A stretch of 64,000 nucleotides of DNA from Phocoena phocoena (lineage: Eukaryota; Chordata; Mammalia; Artiodactyla; Phocoenidae), in NCBI RefSeq assembly GCF_963924675.1, contig NC_089220.1:166828761-166892760 (forward strand). The letters are read 5' to 3'. A model generated the notes under the pieces. That model did no database searches and had not been told where the DNA came from. It was given only the letters and a program-made list of their open reading frames with translations. Shown here piece by piece: positions 11,161 through 23,762 of the stretch. Within the stretch, counting starts at the first letter, position 1, and each line of letters starts with the position of its first letter. A program made the translations under genes and the position numbers.

Positions 11161-12464
11161 CAACAGAGCACGTCCAACGGGAATTTTCTGTGAATGCAGC
11201 AATTGCCAATGGCATGAGAACTTTAAACAGCTTTATCTGCATCCTAACTGCACCCCCAGTGGCTGGCACACTGTGGCATCCGGTGTTTGCTGAGCTACAC
11301 TGAAGCATCTGCGTACATGTGTTTGCTATAGTTTTAATACTTCTTCCTCTACCCATGGGAGACACTAAGTGCTCCCAGGCAGCACCTGGTTTCTCTTGCT
11401 TTAAGCTCTTTCTGCAGCTGTCCAGGAGACGGACGGAGCTTACTGCCCAACAGAGACAGAGAAAAACTATAAACAAACACATATGAGAAAATATCTGTAA
11501 AGCTCAACTGAAAGGGGCACAAATGAAACTGACTTGAGTAACTTGCAAGATGGGAAGACGGAAAGAATACAGAACCTCCTCTGTGATGTCTGAATGATTC
11601 CCACCCAAACTATGTTTCTTTCTTTTTATTACTAGTGTTTTATTATCTCAGTTATCAAAGAGCCTTCTCAGTACTTTGAAAAATCTAAATGTGAAAATCC
11701 ATGTGAATTCTGAACATGAAAATTATGAAAATATGAATTAGTAGGGTATGTTAATATCAGTCTTTCATTTCATGATTAGTAAAGGATACGTTTTAAAGCC
11801 AAACTAGCATTTTAACCCAGAAAAAAATATGTGTATGTTAGCATGTGCACTTTAGGCCATTTGAAAGAACACACACGTTTTGTGTTTCCCGAATGTGGTG
11901 TGTAACTTCGCAAGCAGGATGAGACTTTATTCAAGGACAAAATGGCCTTCTGTGTAATGACAATGATTTATTGCTCTATTGTGATTGGTATTCCACACCA
12001 CCCAGTCTCTAAGAGGAGTACTGGTTAGCTCAGAGTGATCCCCACCCAACAGAGAAAAGCTCTTTTCTTTATGAGAAATAAAGCAATCTTGGGTCAGAAG
12101 AAGCGACCACAATGATGAGAAGCTATAGGCTGGTAGGAATAATAAAGGGTCACCAAGAAAAAGGAAAAAGGGAGTAGAAGGAAGAAAATGGACCTTTACT
12201 TCAATTTATTTATAAAAGACCCCAGGAAAGAGGAAACTCAGTTTAAAAACAGATTCGGTGACTTTGCTTTACATGGACTCTGAAACCTTGAAGCAGGATA
12301 TCCTTCTGTTTTAAACCTCGGTATGGATTTGTTGTTTTGGTTTAAATTATGTTTTTAAATTATGAGTCAGAAAGAAAAACAAGCTGAAACCTTGACACAA
12401 CTCAATGACCCCAAAGGACTTCAGTAAAATCTATGTTTTCAAATGTGGATGACCATATTCCAGT
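11161..12464. other. Intron, no gene seen
   Basis: AT-rich sequence without a recognised gene or repeat. The 129-codon antisense frame at 11093-11482 overlaps the L2-like start and shows no family features. Confidence 0.5.
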
Positions 12465-12478
12465 GGTGACTATTTCTT

Positions 12479-12684
12479 TTTTTTTTTTTTTTGCGGTACG
12501 CGGGCCTCTCACTGTTGTGGCCTCTCCCGTTGCGGAGCACAGGTTCCGGACGCGCAGGCTCAGCAGCCATGGCTCAAGGGCCCAGCCGCTCCGCGGCATG
12601 TGGGATCTTCCCGGACCGGGGCACGAACCCGTGTCCCCTGCATCGGCAGGCGGACTCTCAACCACTGCACCACCAGGGAAGCCC
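12479..12684 (-). repeat. CHR SINE, GAGCGGCTGGGCC subtype
   Basis: Antisense full copy with a perfect 14-bp duplication, ggtgactatttctt (12465-12478 and 12685-12698). Low divergence suggests a fairly recent insertion. Confidence 0.95.
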
Positions 12685-12698
12685 GGTGACTATTTCTT

Positions 12699-13819
12699 GA
12701 AAGGTCATTTTCTCCACACAATTTTTTTTCCCCTAGATAACCCAGGGAAGATTCATAATTATAACTTTTAAAAAAAGAACCAAATGGAAATTATTTTTCA
12801 ACAGTAAAGAAATCTTAAGCCAGCTCTCACAGACCTGTTTTAAGATTGCCAGGGGATGGGACGGTGGACAGGAAGGGCCAAGGGAGAGGACTGGTGGCAC
12901 ATCCTGCGCCAGGGAGACCTCCAAAACACACACTGCTTTCTGGCATTAGACTGGATCTGCCTTTGCTCCCACCCAATTGTACTCTGGGTCCAAAGGGTTC
13001 TGCTTCCTCGTGTGACTTCTCAGCTCAAGGTATTTCTGCGGTTGCCCATGCCTGCAGAATGAAGTCTCATTTTGTCATCGCGATGGGCCGGGCCATCCTT
13101 AGAGCCAGGCAACAGAGGTCTGGCACATCACAAATACCAAAACACAAAGACATTTGCTTTTTTCTTTTTGGTCTTAAAAGGAAGCTTTGGGGGAAAATTC
13201 TGGAATAGTTTGAGCTAATGAGAATTATGCAATAGGGACGTGTGTGCTGAACTGGGCTTTTCCTCCCACCCCTGACCCTCACAGGGCCAAATCTGTGGTG
13301 GGGCAGGTGGTGGTGGCCTCCCTTGGGAAGCCGGACAAAGAGGCACTGGTCTATTTTCCAGGTGGCCCTAAATCACCCAAAGCAGGTGCCTCAGAGGCTG
13401 GACTCCCCAGATAACTGTGTTCCCTCCCGCCTCTCTGCTCAGGAAGTAGGGTCTCAGAGGCATCTGAGTTGGAAAAGAGAGGCATGAAGAATCTCGCTGC
13501 CCCAACTCCCTGGAAAGCTTAACCCGGCCAGTCCCATGAGGGGTTCAGGCAGACTCGGTCACCATCCAGGAGCTGGTCCTGGGCCCAGCTGGTGCCCCAC
13601 CCTGCCTAGCCAGTACACGGCTCTGCTCGAGCTTGTAGGTTGCAGGGGTGAGCGCCGCTCCTGCAGCCTCCAGCTCAGGTGATCTGGCTAGAAACGTGAG
13701 CCTGGCCACGGACAAGGCTGTAAAGTTTCAGAACCTTACCTATTTAGGTATATGCTATGGGAATCTCCATTTGTTCGCTTGCCCTGGGCCTCATACACAG
13801 TAGGGGCAAGACGAACTTT
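12699..13819. other. Intron, no gene seen
   Basis: GC-richer stretch (around 13250-13720) without a recognised exon. The 120-codon frame at 12846-13208 shows no domain. Confidence 0.5.
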
Positions 13820-13905
13820 GAGAACCATTCACCGAGTGCCAGGTGCTACGCTAGGCCCATTGCTTACATGACTCCTAACGAAGTCCTACGAGGTGTGATC
13901 CAGCC
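13820..13905 (+). repeat. MIR SINE fragment
   Basis: Contains accgagtgccaggtgctacg, then cattgcttacatgactccta and cctacgaggtgt, the MIR 5' core. Confidence 0.65.
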
Positions 13906-13967
13906 ATTGCGCTACTTGGTACTTACCTGCGGAATTGAACACTTCGGGGCATACAAAAACCTGCACC

Positions 13968-14153
13968 CTGGCCACTGTGGAAAACAGAATCACCATATGA
14001 TCCAGCAATCCCACTCCTGGGCATATATCCAGAGGAAACTATAATTCAAAAAGATACATGCACCCCTATGTTCATAGCAGCAATATTCACAATAGCCAAG
14101 ACATGGAAACAACCTAAATGTCCATTGACAGAGGAATGGATAAAGAAGATCTA

Positions 14154-14201
<48 letters not shown>

Positions 14202-14681
14202 GGAATACTACTCAGCCATAAAAAAGAGTGAAATAATGCCACCTGCAGCAACATGGATGCAACTAGAGATTATGATATTAAGTGAAGTAAGTTAGAGAAA
14301 GACAAATATTATATGATATCACTTACATGCAGAATCTAAAATACAACACAAATGAACCTATCTATGAAACAGAAACAGAATCAAGGACAGAGAATAGACT
14401 GGTGGTTGCCAAGGGGTTGGGGGAGGTATGGAGTGGGAGAATGGGGTTTGCAGATGTAAGCCTTTATATATGGAATGGATAAACAACAAGGACCTACTGT
14501 ACAGCACAGAGAACTACAGTCAATATCCTATGATAAACCATAATGGAAGAGAATATTTTTAAAAAGAATGTATATATATGTATAACTGAATCACTTTGCT
14601 GTACAGCAGAAATTAATGTGACATGGTAAATCAACTAGACTCCAATAAAAAATATTAAAACTGAAAAAAAAAGAATTAAGG
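13968..14681 (+). mobile_element. L1 3' fragment inserted in older L1M
   Basis: Holds the end of ORF2 (cagcaatcccactcctgggc, acatggaaacaacctaaatg) and a 3' UTR ending in poly-A. It is flanked by aaaaacctgcacc (13955-13967) and aaaaacttgcacc (14682-14694), a 13-bp duplication with one mismatch that also belongs to the older L1M. A (CA)n run at 14157-14199 grew inside it. Confidence 0.88.
14157..14199. repeat. (CA)n microsatellite inside L1
   Basis: About 21 CA units at the point where the L1 ORF2 end has a short acacata motif. Confidence 0.95.
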
Positions 14682-15121
14682 AAAAACTTGCACCTGGATG
14701 TTTAGAGCAGTTTTATTCACAACTGCCAAACAGCAACCGAGATATCCTTCAGTGGGTGAAGAGATAAACAGACTGTGATACATCCAGACAATGGAATATT
14801 ATTCAGCACTAAAAAGAAATGAGCTATCAAGCCATGAAAAGAAGCTTAAATGCATATTACTAAGTGAAAGAAGCCAATCTGACAAGGGTATGTATTGTAT
14901 AATTCCAACTAAACGACTTTCTGAAAAAGGTGAAACTACGGAGACAGTAAAAAGAGTGGAAGTTGCCAGGGATTCAGGAGGAGGAAGAGATGAAAAGGCA
15001 GAGCACATTTTTTAGGTGATTTTTAGGGTTGTGAAAATACTCTATGATACCATAGTGATGGATACATATTATTACACATTTATCTAAACCCATTAGAATG
15101 TACAACACCAAGAGTGAACCC
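14682..15121 (+). repeat. Old L1M 3' region, first segment
   Basis: Old L1 features: cttgcacctggatgtttaga, caatggaatattattcagca, tgagctatcaagccatgaaa and gaatgtacaacaccaagagt. It is broken by the long L1 and resumes at 20757. A 13-15 bp remnant also lies left of 13968. Confidence 0.85.
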
Positions 15122-15592
15122 GGTGAGAGCTGCCATTTCTTCTCCTCTGGGTCCGTTTTTGAGTGACAAACTTTCACAAGTGTGGTCCTTGTCATCAAGG
15201 TGGTAAAGACCAGTGCCCATCACTGATCTGGTAGTAGTTTTGACAGGTGAAGAAATCAGCCTGGCTGGTGTCATACGCGGTCTTCACCATGGTCTTCACC
15301 ACGTGCCAAGCTTGTGGAATCTTGGTTCCCAGGCTGGAGGTTGGGCCCGAGCTCCTGCGGTGGGAGCTCCGAGTCCAAACTGCTGGACTAACAGAGAACG
15401 TCAGACCCCAGGGAATATCAATCAGAGTGAGGCCTCCTGGAGGTCCTCATATCAGCACCAAGACCCAGCTCTATTCAACTGCCTGCAAACTCCAGTGCTG
15501 CACGTCTCAGGCCAAACAACCAGTAAGACAGGACAACAGCACCACCCATTAAAAAAAAAAAAAGAAAGAAACAACAAAAAAATACGTTACAG

Positions 15593-16447
15593 ATGAAGGA
15601 GCAAGGTAAAAACCTACAAGACCAAATAAATGAAGACAAAATAGGTAACCTACCTGAAAAAGAATTCAGAATAATGATAGTAAAGATGATAAAAAATCTC
15701 GGAAACAGAATGAAGAAAATACAAGACACATTTAACAAGGATCTAGAAGAACTAAAGAGCAAACAAACAGTGATGATCAACATAATTAGTGAAATTAAAA
15801 CTACTCTAGAAGGAATCAATAACAGAATAACTGAGGCAGAAGAATGCGTAAGCGAGCTGGAAGATAAAATGATGGAAATAACTACCAGGGAGCAGAATAA
15901 AGAAAAAAGAATGAAAAGAATTGAGGACAGTCTCAGAGACCTCTGGAGCAACATTAAATGCACTAACACTGGAATTATAGGGGTCCCAGAAGAAGAGAAA
16001 AAGAAAGGGTCTCAGAAAATATTTGAAGAGATTATAGTCAAAAACTTCCCTCATATGGGAAAGGAAATAGTCAAACAAGTCTAGGAATCACAGAGAGTAC
16101 CATACAGGATAAACCCAAAGAGAAACACGCTGAGACACGTATTAATCAAACTATCAAAAATTAAATACAAAGAAAAAATATTAAAAGCAGCAAGGGAAAA
16201 GCAACAAATAACATACAAGAGAATCCCCACAGGGTTAACAGCTGATTTTTCAGCAGAAACTCTGCAAGCCAGAAGGGAGTTATTTAAAATGATGAAAGGG
16301 AAAAACCTACAACCAAGATTACTCTACCCAGCAAGGATCTCATTCAGACTCGATGGAGAAATTAAAACCTTTACAGATAAGCAAAAGTTAAGAGAATTCG
16401 GCACCACCAAGCCAGCTCTACAACAAATGCTAAAGGAACTTCCCTAG
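15593..16447 (+). pseudogene. L1 ORF1 with a single nonsense codon
   Basis: ORF1p is the RNA-binding chaperone of the L1 particle. The frame runs 163 codons from MKEQGKNLQDQ through a heptad-rich coiled coil (about residues 20-110) and the start of the RRM domain (NIIGV-like TGIIGVPEEE), to TAG at 16082-16084. Read past that codon, the same frame stays open for another 120 codons to TAG at 16445-16447, through ITYKRIP-like and RLLYPARISF-like C-terminal motifs. The one defect is probably a CAG-to-TAG change. The start ATG is the first in frame after the A-rich leader (15550-15590). Confidence 0.88.
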
Positions 16448-16504
16448 GCAGGATACACAAGAGAGGGAAAAGACCTAAACAACAAACCCAAAACAATTAA
16501 GAAA

Positions 16505-19500
16505 ATGGTAATAGGAACATACATAGCAATAATTACCTTAAATGTAAATGGACTAAATGCTCTAACCAAGAGACACAGACTGGCTGAATAAATACAAAAA
16601 CAAGACCCATACTTATGCTGCTTACAAGAGACCCACTTCAGACCTAGGGACACATACAGACTGAAAGTGAGGGGATGGAAAAAGATATTCCATGCAAATG
16701 GAAATCAGAAAAAAGCTGGAGTAGCAATTCTCATATCAGACAAAATAGACTTTAAAATAAAGACTATTAGAAGAGACAAAGAAGGACACTACATAATGAT
16801 CAACGGATCAATCCAAGAAGACATAACAATTGTAAATATTTATGCACCCAACATAGGAGCACCTCAATACATAAGGCAAATGCTAACAGCCATAAAAGAG
16901 GAAATCGACAGTAACACAGTCATCGTAGGGGACCCCACTTTCACCAATGGACTGATCATCTACAATGAAAATAAATAAGGAAAAACAAGCTTTAAATGAC
17001 ACATTAAGCAAGATGGACTTAATTGATATTTATAGGACATTCCATCCTAAAACAACAGAATACACTTTCTTCTCAGGCGCTCATGGAAATTCTCCAGGAC
17101 AGACCATATCTTAGGTCACAGATCAAGCCTTGGTAAATTTAAGAAAATTGAAATTGTATCAAGAATCTTTTCCGACCACAACCTTATGAGACTAGATATT
17201 AATTACAGGAAAAAAAAACTGTAAAAAATACAAACATGTGGAGGCTAAACAATATGCAACTAAATAACCAAGAGATCACTGAATAAGTCAAAGAGGAAAT
17301 GAAAGAATACCTAGAAGCAAATGACAATGAAAACATGATGACCCAAAACCTATGGGATGCAGCAAAAGCAGTTCTATGAGGGAAGTTTATAGCAATACAA
17401 TCCCACCTCAAAAAACAAGAAACGTCACAAATAAACAACGTAACCTTACACCTAAAGCAATTAGAGAAAGAAGAACAAAAAAAACCCCAAAGTTAGCAGA
17501 AGGAAAGAAATCATAAAGATCAGATCAGAAATAAATGAAAAAGAAATGAAGGAAATGATAGCAAAGATCAATAAAACTAAAAGCTGGTTCTTTGAGAAGA
17601 TAAACAAAATTGATACACCATTAGCCAGACTCATGAAGAAAATAATGGAGAAGACTCAAATCAACAGAATTAGAAATGGAAAAGGAGAAGTAACAACTGA
17701 CACTGCATAAATACAAAGGATCATGAGAGATTACTACAAGCAACTATACGCCAATAAAATGGACTACCTGGAAAAAATGGAAAAATTCTTAGAAAAGCAC
17801 AACCTTCCGAGACTGAACCAGGAAGAAATAGAAAATATAAACAGACCAATCACAAGCACTGAAGTTGATACTGTGATTAAAAATCTTCCAACAACAAAAG
17901 CCCAGGACCAGATGGCTTCACGGCGAAATCTTTGAAACATTTAGAGAAGAGCTAACACCTATCCTTCTCAAACTCTTTCAAAATATAGCAGAGGGAGGAA
18001 CACTCCCAAACTCATTCTACGAGGCCACTATCACCCTGACACCAAAACCAAAGATGTCACAAAGAAAGAAAACTACAGGCCAATATCTCTGATGAACATA
18101 GATGCAAAAATCCTCAACAAAATACTAGCAAACAAAATCCAACAGCACATTAAGAGGATCATACACCATGATCAAGTGGGGTTTATTCCAGGAATGCAAG
18201 GATTCTTCAATATACGCAAATCAATCAATGTGATACACCATATTAACAAACTGAAGGATAAAAACCATGTGATAATCTCAATAGATATAGAAAAAAGCTT
18301 TCAACAAAACTCAACACCCATGTATGATAAAAACTCTCCAGAAAGTAGGCATAGAGGGAACTTACCTCAACATAATAAAGGCCATATATGACAAACCCAC
18401 AGCCAACATCATTCTCAATGGTGAAAAACTGAAACCATTTCCTCTAAGATCAGGAACAAGACAAGGTTGCCCACTCTTGCCACTAATTGCTCAGCATAGT
18501 TTCAGAAGTTTTAGCCACAGCAATCAGAGAAGAAAAGGAAATAAAAGGAATCCAAATCAGAAAAGAAGTAAAACTGTCACTGTTTGCAGTAGACATGATA
18601 CTATACATAGAGAATCCTAAAAATGCTACCAGAAAACTGCTAGTGCTAATCAATGAATTTGGTAGAGTAGCAGGATACAAAATTAATGCACAGAAATCCC
18701 TTGAATTCCTATACACTAACGATAAAAAAATCTGAAAGAGGAATTAAGGAAACACTCCCATATATCATTGCGACAAAAAGAATAAAATACCTAGGAATAA
18801 ACCTACCTAAGGAGACAAATGACCTATATGCAAAAAACTATAAGACACTGATGAAAGAAATTAAAAATGATACAAACAGATGGAGAGATATACTATGTTC
18901 TTGGATTGGAAGAATCAACATTGTGAAAATGACTGTACTACCCAGAGCAATGTACAGATTCAATGCAATTTCTATCAAACTACTAATGGCATTTTTCACA
19001 GAACTAGAACAAAAAATTTCACAATTTGTATGGAAATACAAAAGACCCTGAATAGCCAAAGCAATCTTGAGAAAGAAAAACGGAGCTGGAAGAATCAGGC
19101 TCCCTGACTTCAGACTATACTACAAAGCTACAGTAATCAACACAGCATGGTACTGGCACAAAGACAGAAATATAGATCAATGGAACAGGATAGAAAGCCC
19201 AGAGATAAACCCATGCACATATGGTCACCTTATCTTTGATAAAGGAGGCAACAATATACAATGGAGAAAAGACAGCCTCTTCAATAAGTGGTTCTGGGGA
19301 AATTGGACAGCTACATGTAAAAGAATGAAATTAGAACACTCCCTAACACCATACACAAAAATAAACTCAAAATGGATAAAAGACCTAGATGTAAGGCCAG
19401 ACACTATAAAACTCTATGAGGAAAACATAGGCAGAACACTCTATGACATAAATCACAGCAAAATCCTTTTTGACCCACATCCTAGAGAAATGGAAATAAA

Positions 19501-20302
19501 AACAAAAATAAACAAATGGGACCTAATGAAACTTAAAAACTTTTGCACAGCAAAGGAAACTGTAAACAAGATGAAAAGACAACCCTCAGAATGGGAGAAA
19601 ATATTTGCAAATAAAGCAACTGACAAAGGATTAATCTCCAAAATTTACAAGTAGCTCATGCAGCTCAATATCAAAAAAACAAACAACCCAATCCAAAAAT
19701 GGGCAGAAGACCTAAATAGACATTTCTGCAAAGAAGGTATACAGATTCCTAACAAACACATGAAAGGATGCTCAACATCACTAATCATTAGAGAAATGCA
19801 AATCAAAACTACAATGAGCTATCACTTCATACCAGTCAGAATGGCCATCATCAAAAAAATCTACAAACAATAAATGCTGGAGAAGTGTGGAGAAAAGGGA
19901 ACCCTCTTGCACTGTTGGTGGGAATGTAAACTGATACAACCACTATGCATAACAGTATGGAGTTTCCTCAAAAACCTAAAAATAGAACTAGCATACGACA
20001 CAGCAATCCCACTACTGGACATATACCCTGAGAAAACCATAATTCAAAAAGAGTCATGTACCACAATGTTTTTTGCAGCACTATTTACAATAGCCAGGAC
20101 ATGGAAGCAACCTAAGTGTCCACTGACAGATGAATGGATAAAGAAGATGTGGTACACATATACAGTGGAATATTACTCAACCATAAAAAGAAAGGAAATT
20201 GAGTTATTTGTAGTGAGGTGGATGGACCTAGAGTCTGTCATACAGAGTGAAGTTAAGTCAGAAAGAGAAAAACAAATACTGTATGCTAACACATATATAT
20301 AG
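16505..20302 (+). pseudogene. L1 ORF2 (endonuclease-reverse transcriptase), degraded
   Basis: The span of about 1,265 codons fits the usual ORF2p length. The endonuclease start shows TLNVNGL and QETHF, then NIYAPN. A stop sits at 16589-16591 (TAA), and the expected GDFN metal motif reads GDPT near 16929. The RT region carries [33 protein letters not shown] and the active-site box, here FAVD (18583-18594) instead of FADD. Frame is lost between about 18290 and 18690 (three frames used in turn). The C-terminal part is mostly open: 19067-19654, then 19874-20302 with the cysteine-rich HCWWEC motif. No protein can be made. Confidence 0.9.
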
Positions 20303-20681
20303 AGAGAGAATGTAAAAAAAAAGAAAATGGTTCTCATGAACCTAGGGGCAGGACAAGAATAAAGACACAGACTTAGAGAATGGACTTGAGGACATGGGGA
20401 GGGGGAAGGGTAAGCTGGGACGAAGTGAGAGAGTGGCATGGACATATATACACTACCAAATGTAAAACAGATAGCTAGTGGGAAGCAGCTGCACGACATA
20501 GGGAGATCAGTTCGGTGCTTTTTGACCACCTAGGGGGTGGGATAAGGAGGGTTGGAGGGAGATGCAAGAGGGAGGGGATATGGGGATATACGTATGCATA
20601 TGGCTGATTTACTTTGTTATATAGCAGAAACTAACACAACACTGTAAAGCAATTATACTCCAATAAAGATGTTTTTAAAAA

Positions 20682-20744
20682 ATTGAAAGGCAAATCATTA
20701 TGATACAGAGTGAAGAAAGCACTTCTTAAATAAAACACCATAAA
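20682..20744 (+). other. Candidate L1 3'-transduced segment
   Basis: After the normal L1 end (ctccaataaagatg, then a short tttttaaaaaa), about 63 bp of non-L1 sequence follows. It contains its own AATAAA (20728-20734 region, cttaaataaaacacc) and then the poly-A, before the target duplication. That order is the mark of readthrough past the L1 signal to a downstream one. Confidence 0.6.
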
Positions 20745-20756
20745 GAAAAAAAAAAA

Positions 20757-20970
20757 AGAGTGAAGCCTACTGTGAACTATGGACTTTGGGTGGTGATGAT
20801 GAATCAATGTAGGTTCATCAGCTGTAACCCAGGTGCCACTCTGGTCAGGGATGTTGAAAACGGGAGAGGTAAGTGTGTGTGGAGGTGGTGGGTATACAGG
20901 AACTCTCTGTCCTTTCCCCTGGATTTTGCTGTGAACCTGAAACTGCTCTAAAATATAAAAAAAATCTTAT
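20757..20970 (+). repeat. Old L1M 3' end, second segment
   Basis: Resumes exactly where 15121 broke off: agagtgaagcctactgtgaa, then ctatggactttgggtggtga, gctgtaacccaggtgcc and aacctgaaactgctct. Confidence 0.85.
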
Positions 20971-20989
20971 GAGGCAACAGGTAACTTAA

Positions 20990-21080
20990 ATAAAGTGTAA
21001 GTAATTTTGCGAAAGGTCCCACAGCCGGAAAGTGATGGAGCTGAAGACAGAGCAGAGATTGACCTTCTGTCTTGCTCCAA
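20990..21080 (+). repeat. MIR SINE fragment
   Basis: Contains agtaattttgcgaaaggtcc, then cacagccggaaagtgatgga, a diverged MIR core. Confidence 0.55.
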
Positions 21081-21144
21081 GGCCTCCATCTATCCGAAAC
21101 GTCCTACAGAAGCGACCTTTCTGTGTGACTTGACCTTCTACTCC

Positions 21145-21240
21145 TTCTGCACATGAATCACCTGGACAGGTTGTGATCCCGTCTGGGGTGGGGCCTGACA
21201 GCCTGCATTTCTAACGAGCTCCCTGGCAACAGGGATGGGG
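21145..21240 (+). repeat. MER5-like hAT fragment
   Basis: Contains catgaatcacctggacagg, tctggggtggggcctgacag and gcatttctaacgagctccc, as in MER5A/B. Confidence 0.7.
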
Positions 21241-21767
21241 CAGGTCCAGAGGGGACACTCTGAGTTGCCGGGGTCTGTGTTCCACCCACACCAACCTGCT
21301 GCCTGAGTCCAGTGCACACCCTGCGTTTTATCATCACCGGTGTCTTACTGATGCTCCCTCCACCAAGAGTGTCTTTCTGCCACACCTCTGCTTGTCAAAG
21401 ATCATAATCTCCCTTAGATATACAAATTAAAGTCTACTCTCATGATCAATCATCACCTGACCCTCGCCCCCCCGCCCCCCACTCGCCAACAGCCAGAGTC
21501 ACTTTCTCCCTCTGATGTGCTTCCCTCGTCTTCAGCGCCATTTCACACAGCGCTTGCTTCTTCCTTGTTAACTGGCGTCTCCCTGCTCGTTGGCTGTGCA
21601 TCTGTTCACTTCTGCTGTTCTGAAAGCATCTTGAGGAGAGGGACTCCCTTTCATCTTTATAGGTTCCTTCACACTGAGCAGGGCTTTGTATGCAGAAAGG
21701 AACATGACCCTCCCTTGCCCCCTTCCTTATCTTCCTGATATTGGCCCTCTCTTCTATCAAATAGGAC

Positions 21768-21865
21768 AATAACACCCACACATTTGGATTGTTGTGAGGT
21801 TTTAATTCAATGTCATACGTAAAATGCCTCACCCACAGTAAGCTCCTGATAAGTATTTATTGAAC
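21768..21865 (+). repeat. MIR/L2 3' tail fragment
   Basis: Contains caataacacccacacatttg, then gcctcacccacagtaagctc and gataagtatttattgaactg. Confidence 0.6.
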
Positions 21866-23525
21866 TGGATTTTCCTCTTTTATTATCTGAATAAGGAAAG
21901 GATGTGGGCGTGGAGGTGAGTTAATGACAGAGCCAGGCCTGGTACCAGGTATCTTAACCTTTATTCTAGTCTAGTCATTTTTCCACTGTATCAAGCTCTA
22001 TTTTGGTTATGTGAGTAACTCCCAGTCATTCGTGTGACTAAAATTTATCGCTATTTCCAGAAGAAACCTAGAATATTGTTTCCTGGTTCACATTTTCTGT
22101 ACGATTTCACTGGCTAAAGTTCAGAAAGAGCTTACAAATAAAAGACACTGATGTATCCTCACATCTCGGTAAACGATAAAGTAACATAATATATTTAATA
22201 TCCATCTATAATGGTATGTCTATGTAACTCAAAACAACCAAATTTAAAAATAGGAAATGGTTCCAGATTAAACATGATCATACAAGAGAAAATGAATGAT
22301 TATGATCAACCAGAGTGATTACCTTCACCAATTACTCCCTGGGACACCTTGGCAAACTCACTTGATTTCTCATTTACTTCATCTGGAAAACGCACACACT
22401 ACCAACCGCCTTACTCGCTTCTCAGCGTTCATGTGATGAGCAAAAAATTGCCAATTTATGCAAATGCTATGAAAAATATAGCAAACTTTCTATGTGCAAA
22501 AAATCATTCACAGTATCTTCGGGCATAATCCTGAGCGGAGGGGAAAGGCAACACATAGAAAGTGGAAGACTTGGGGAGGACCAATCATTAAGTATTTCAT
22601 CTACTATTAGAACTTTTTAGATTGATGGTCTTTGCTCCACGTATCTAAATGAGACAGACATGAGTCGTATGTGAGGAGGCTGGAGAGCAGAATGCTTCTA
22701 GGGCCACCTTCCCTTTTTCAGAATAAGAAAAGATGGTTTATTTGATGTAGGCATGTTGATTGGCAGTGCAGGCTTGCAAATTCCTTCGGTATTGAGTCAT
22801 GTCTTCAAAACTGGGTGGGGCGCTGAGTTATAAAGTTTTTTTCTTTTCCTCTGGAAGCCAGGGCTTGGACGTAGCTGAAGAAGTCATGTGAACTAAATTG
22901 GGTGGTCTCGGGAAAATTCCGTATAAACAGCACTGCTCATCTGAAAGTAGCCCCAAACGCTGCACATCTGTCTGTCCATATAAAACAAACAGGATCTGGA
23001 CTCCATTAATGTGCCTGAGGAATAAATTATTCTCTAATCAATGTTCTTATAATCACAGTGGAGAGGAAGGTTGAGGACAGCAAAGGAAATGAGACCCCGC
23101 TGCACCGATCTGTTGGGGAAGCCTGGAGGAGGAGTGAGAGGAGGAAGAAGTCCACAGCTGTGTCTGATGCAAGAGAGCCCGTGCCTTCTCTAAAGATGGG
23201 GCGTGTAGAGGCTCCGGGAGGGTACCTTATTCTAGACTGCCAAGGAGAATGCCAAATCACCCTGGGAGGGGGCTTTTGCTCTTAGCTTTTGCCAGATGAT
23301 CCAAGGACAACTCAATGAGACATTCAACTGAGCTCTAGACCCAATGACCTCTGTGCCCTGAAGGTCACAATGTCCCCATGACAAGGGCTACTGAGCTCCA
23401 GCAACTATGGAACAGTGCACTTGGGCTGTCGGGTCTTTGCATCCAGATATTGCAAATGCACGAAATACCTACTTTTCTCTACCTTTGCCCTGTCGAATAT
23501 TTGCTGTCATTGGCTGATGAGCACA
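21866..23525. other. Intron, no gene seen
   Basis: No repeat or exon is recognised across about 1.6 kb. Confidence 0.5.
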
Positions 23526-23538
23526 AGGGCCCGTGTTT

Positions 23539-23749
23539 GTTTGTTTGTTTGTTTTTTGCGGTACGCGGGCCTCTCACTGCTGTGGCCTCTCCCGTTGCGG
23601 AGCACAGGCTCCGGACGCGCAGGCTCAGCGGCCATGGCTCACGGGCCCAGCCGCTCCGCGGCATGTGGGATCCTTCCAGACCGGGGCACGAACCCGTGTC
23701 CCCTGCATCGGCAGGCGGACTCTCAGCCACTGCGCCACCAGGGAAGCCC
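23539..23749 (-). repeat. CHR SINE, GAGCGGCTGGGCC subtype
   Basis: Antisense copy with a (TTTG)n-modified tail. Target duplication agggcccgtgttt (23526-23538) and agggcccttgttt (23750-23762), one mismatch. Four overlapping open frames (83-139 codons) cross it and are SINE readings. Confidence 0.94.
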
Positions 23750-23762
23750 AGGGCCCTTGTTT

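Larger units (their letters stand above)
15122..20756 (+). mobile_element. Near-full-length L1 retrotransposon (5.6 kb)
   Basis: It consists of 5' UTR (15122-15592), ORF1 (15593-16447), ORF2 (16505-20302), 3' UTR and poly-A (20745-20756). It is flanked by agagtgaaccc (15111-15121) and agagtgaagcc (20757-20767), an 11-bp duplication with one mismatch within the old L1M. L1 moves by target-primed reverse transcription. This copy is dead through stops and frameshifts in ORF2. Its extra 3' segment suggests a transduction. Confidence 0.93.

Noticed and set aside
12846..13208. Plus-strand frame of 120 codons in GC-richer DNA as an exon
   Set aside because: No family resemblance, and overlapping frames on both strands are equally open.
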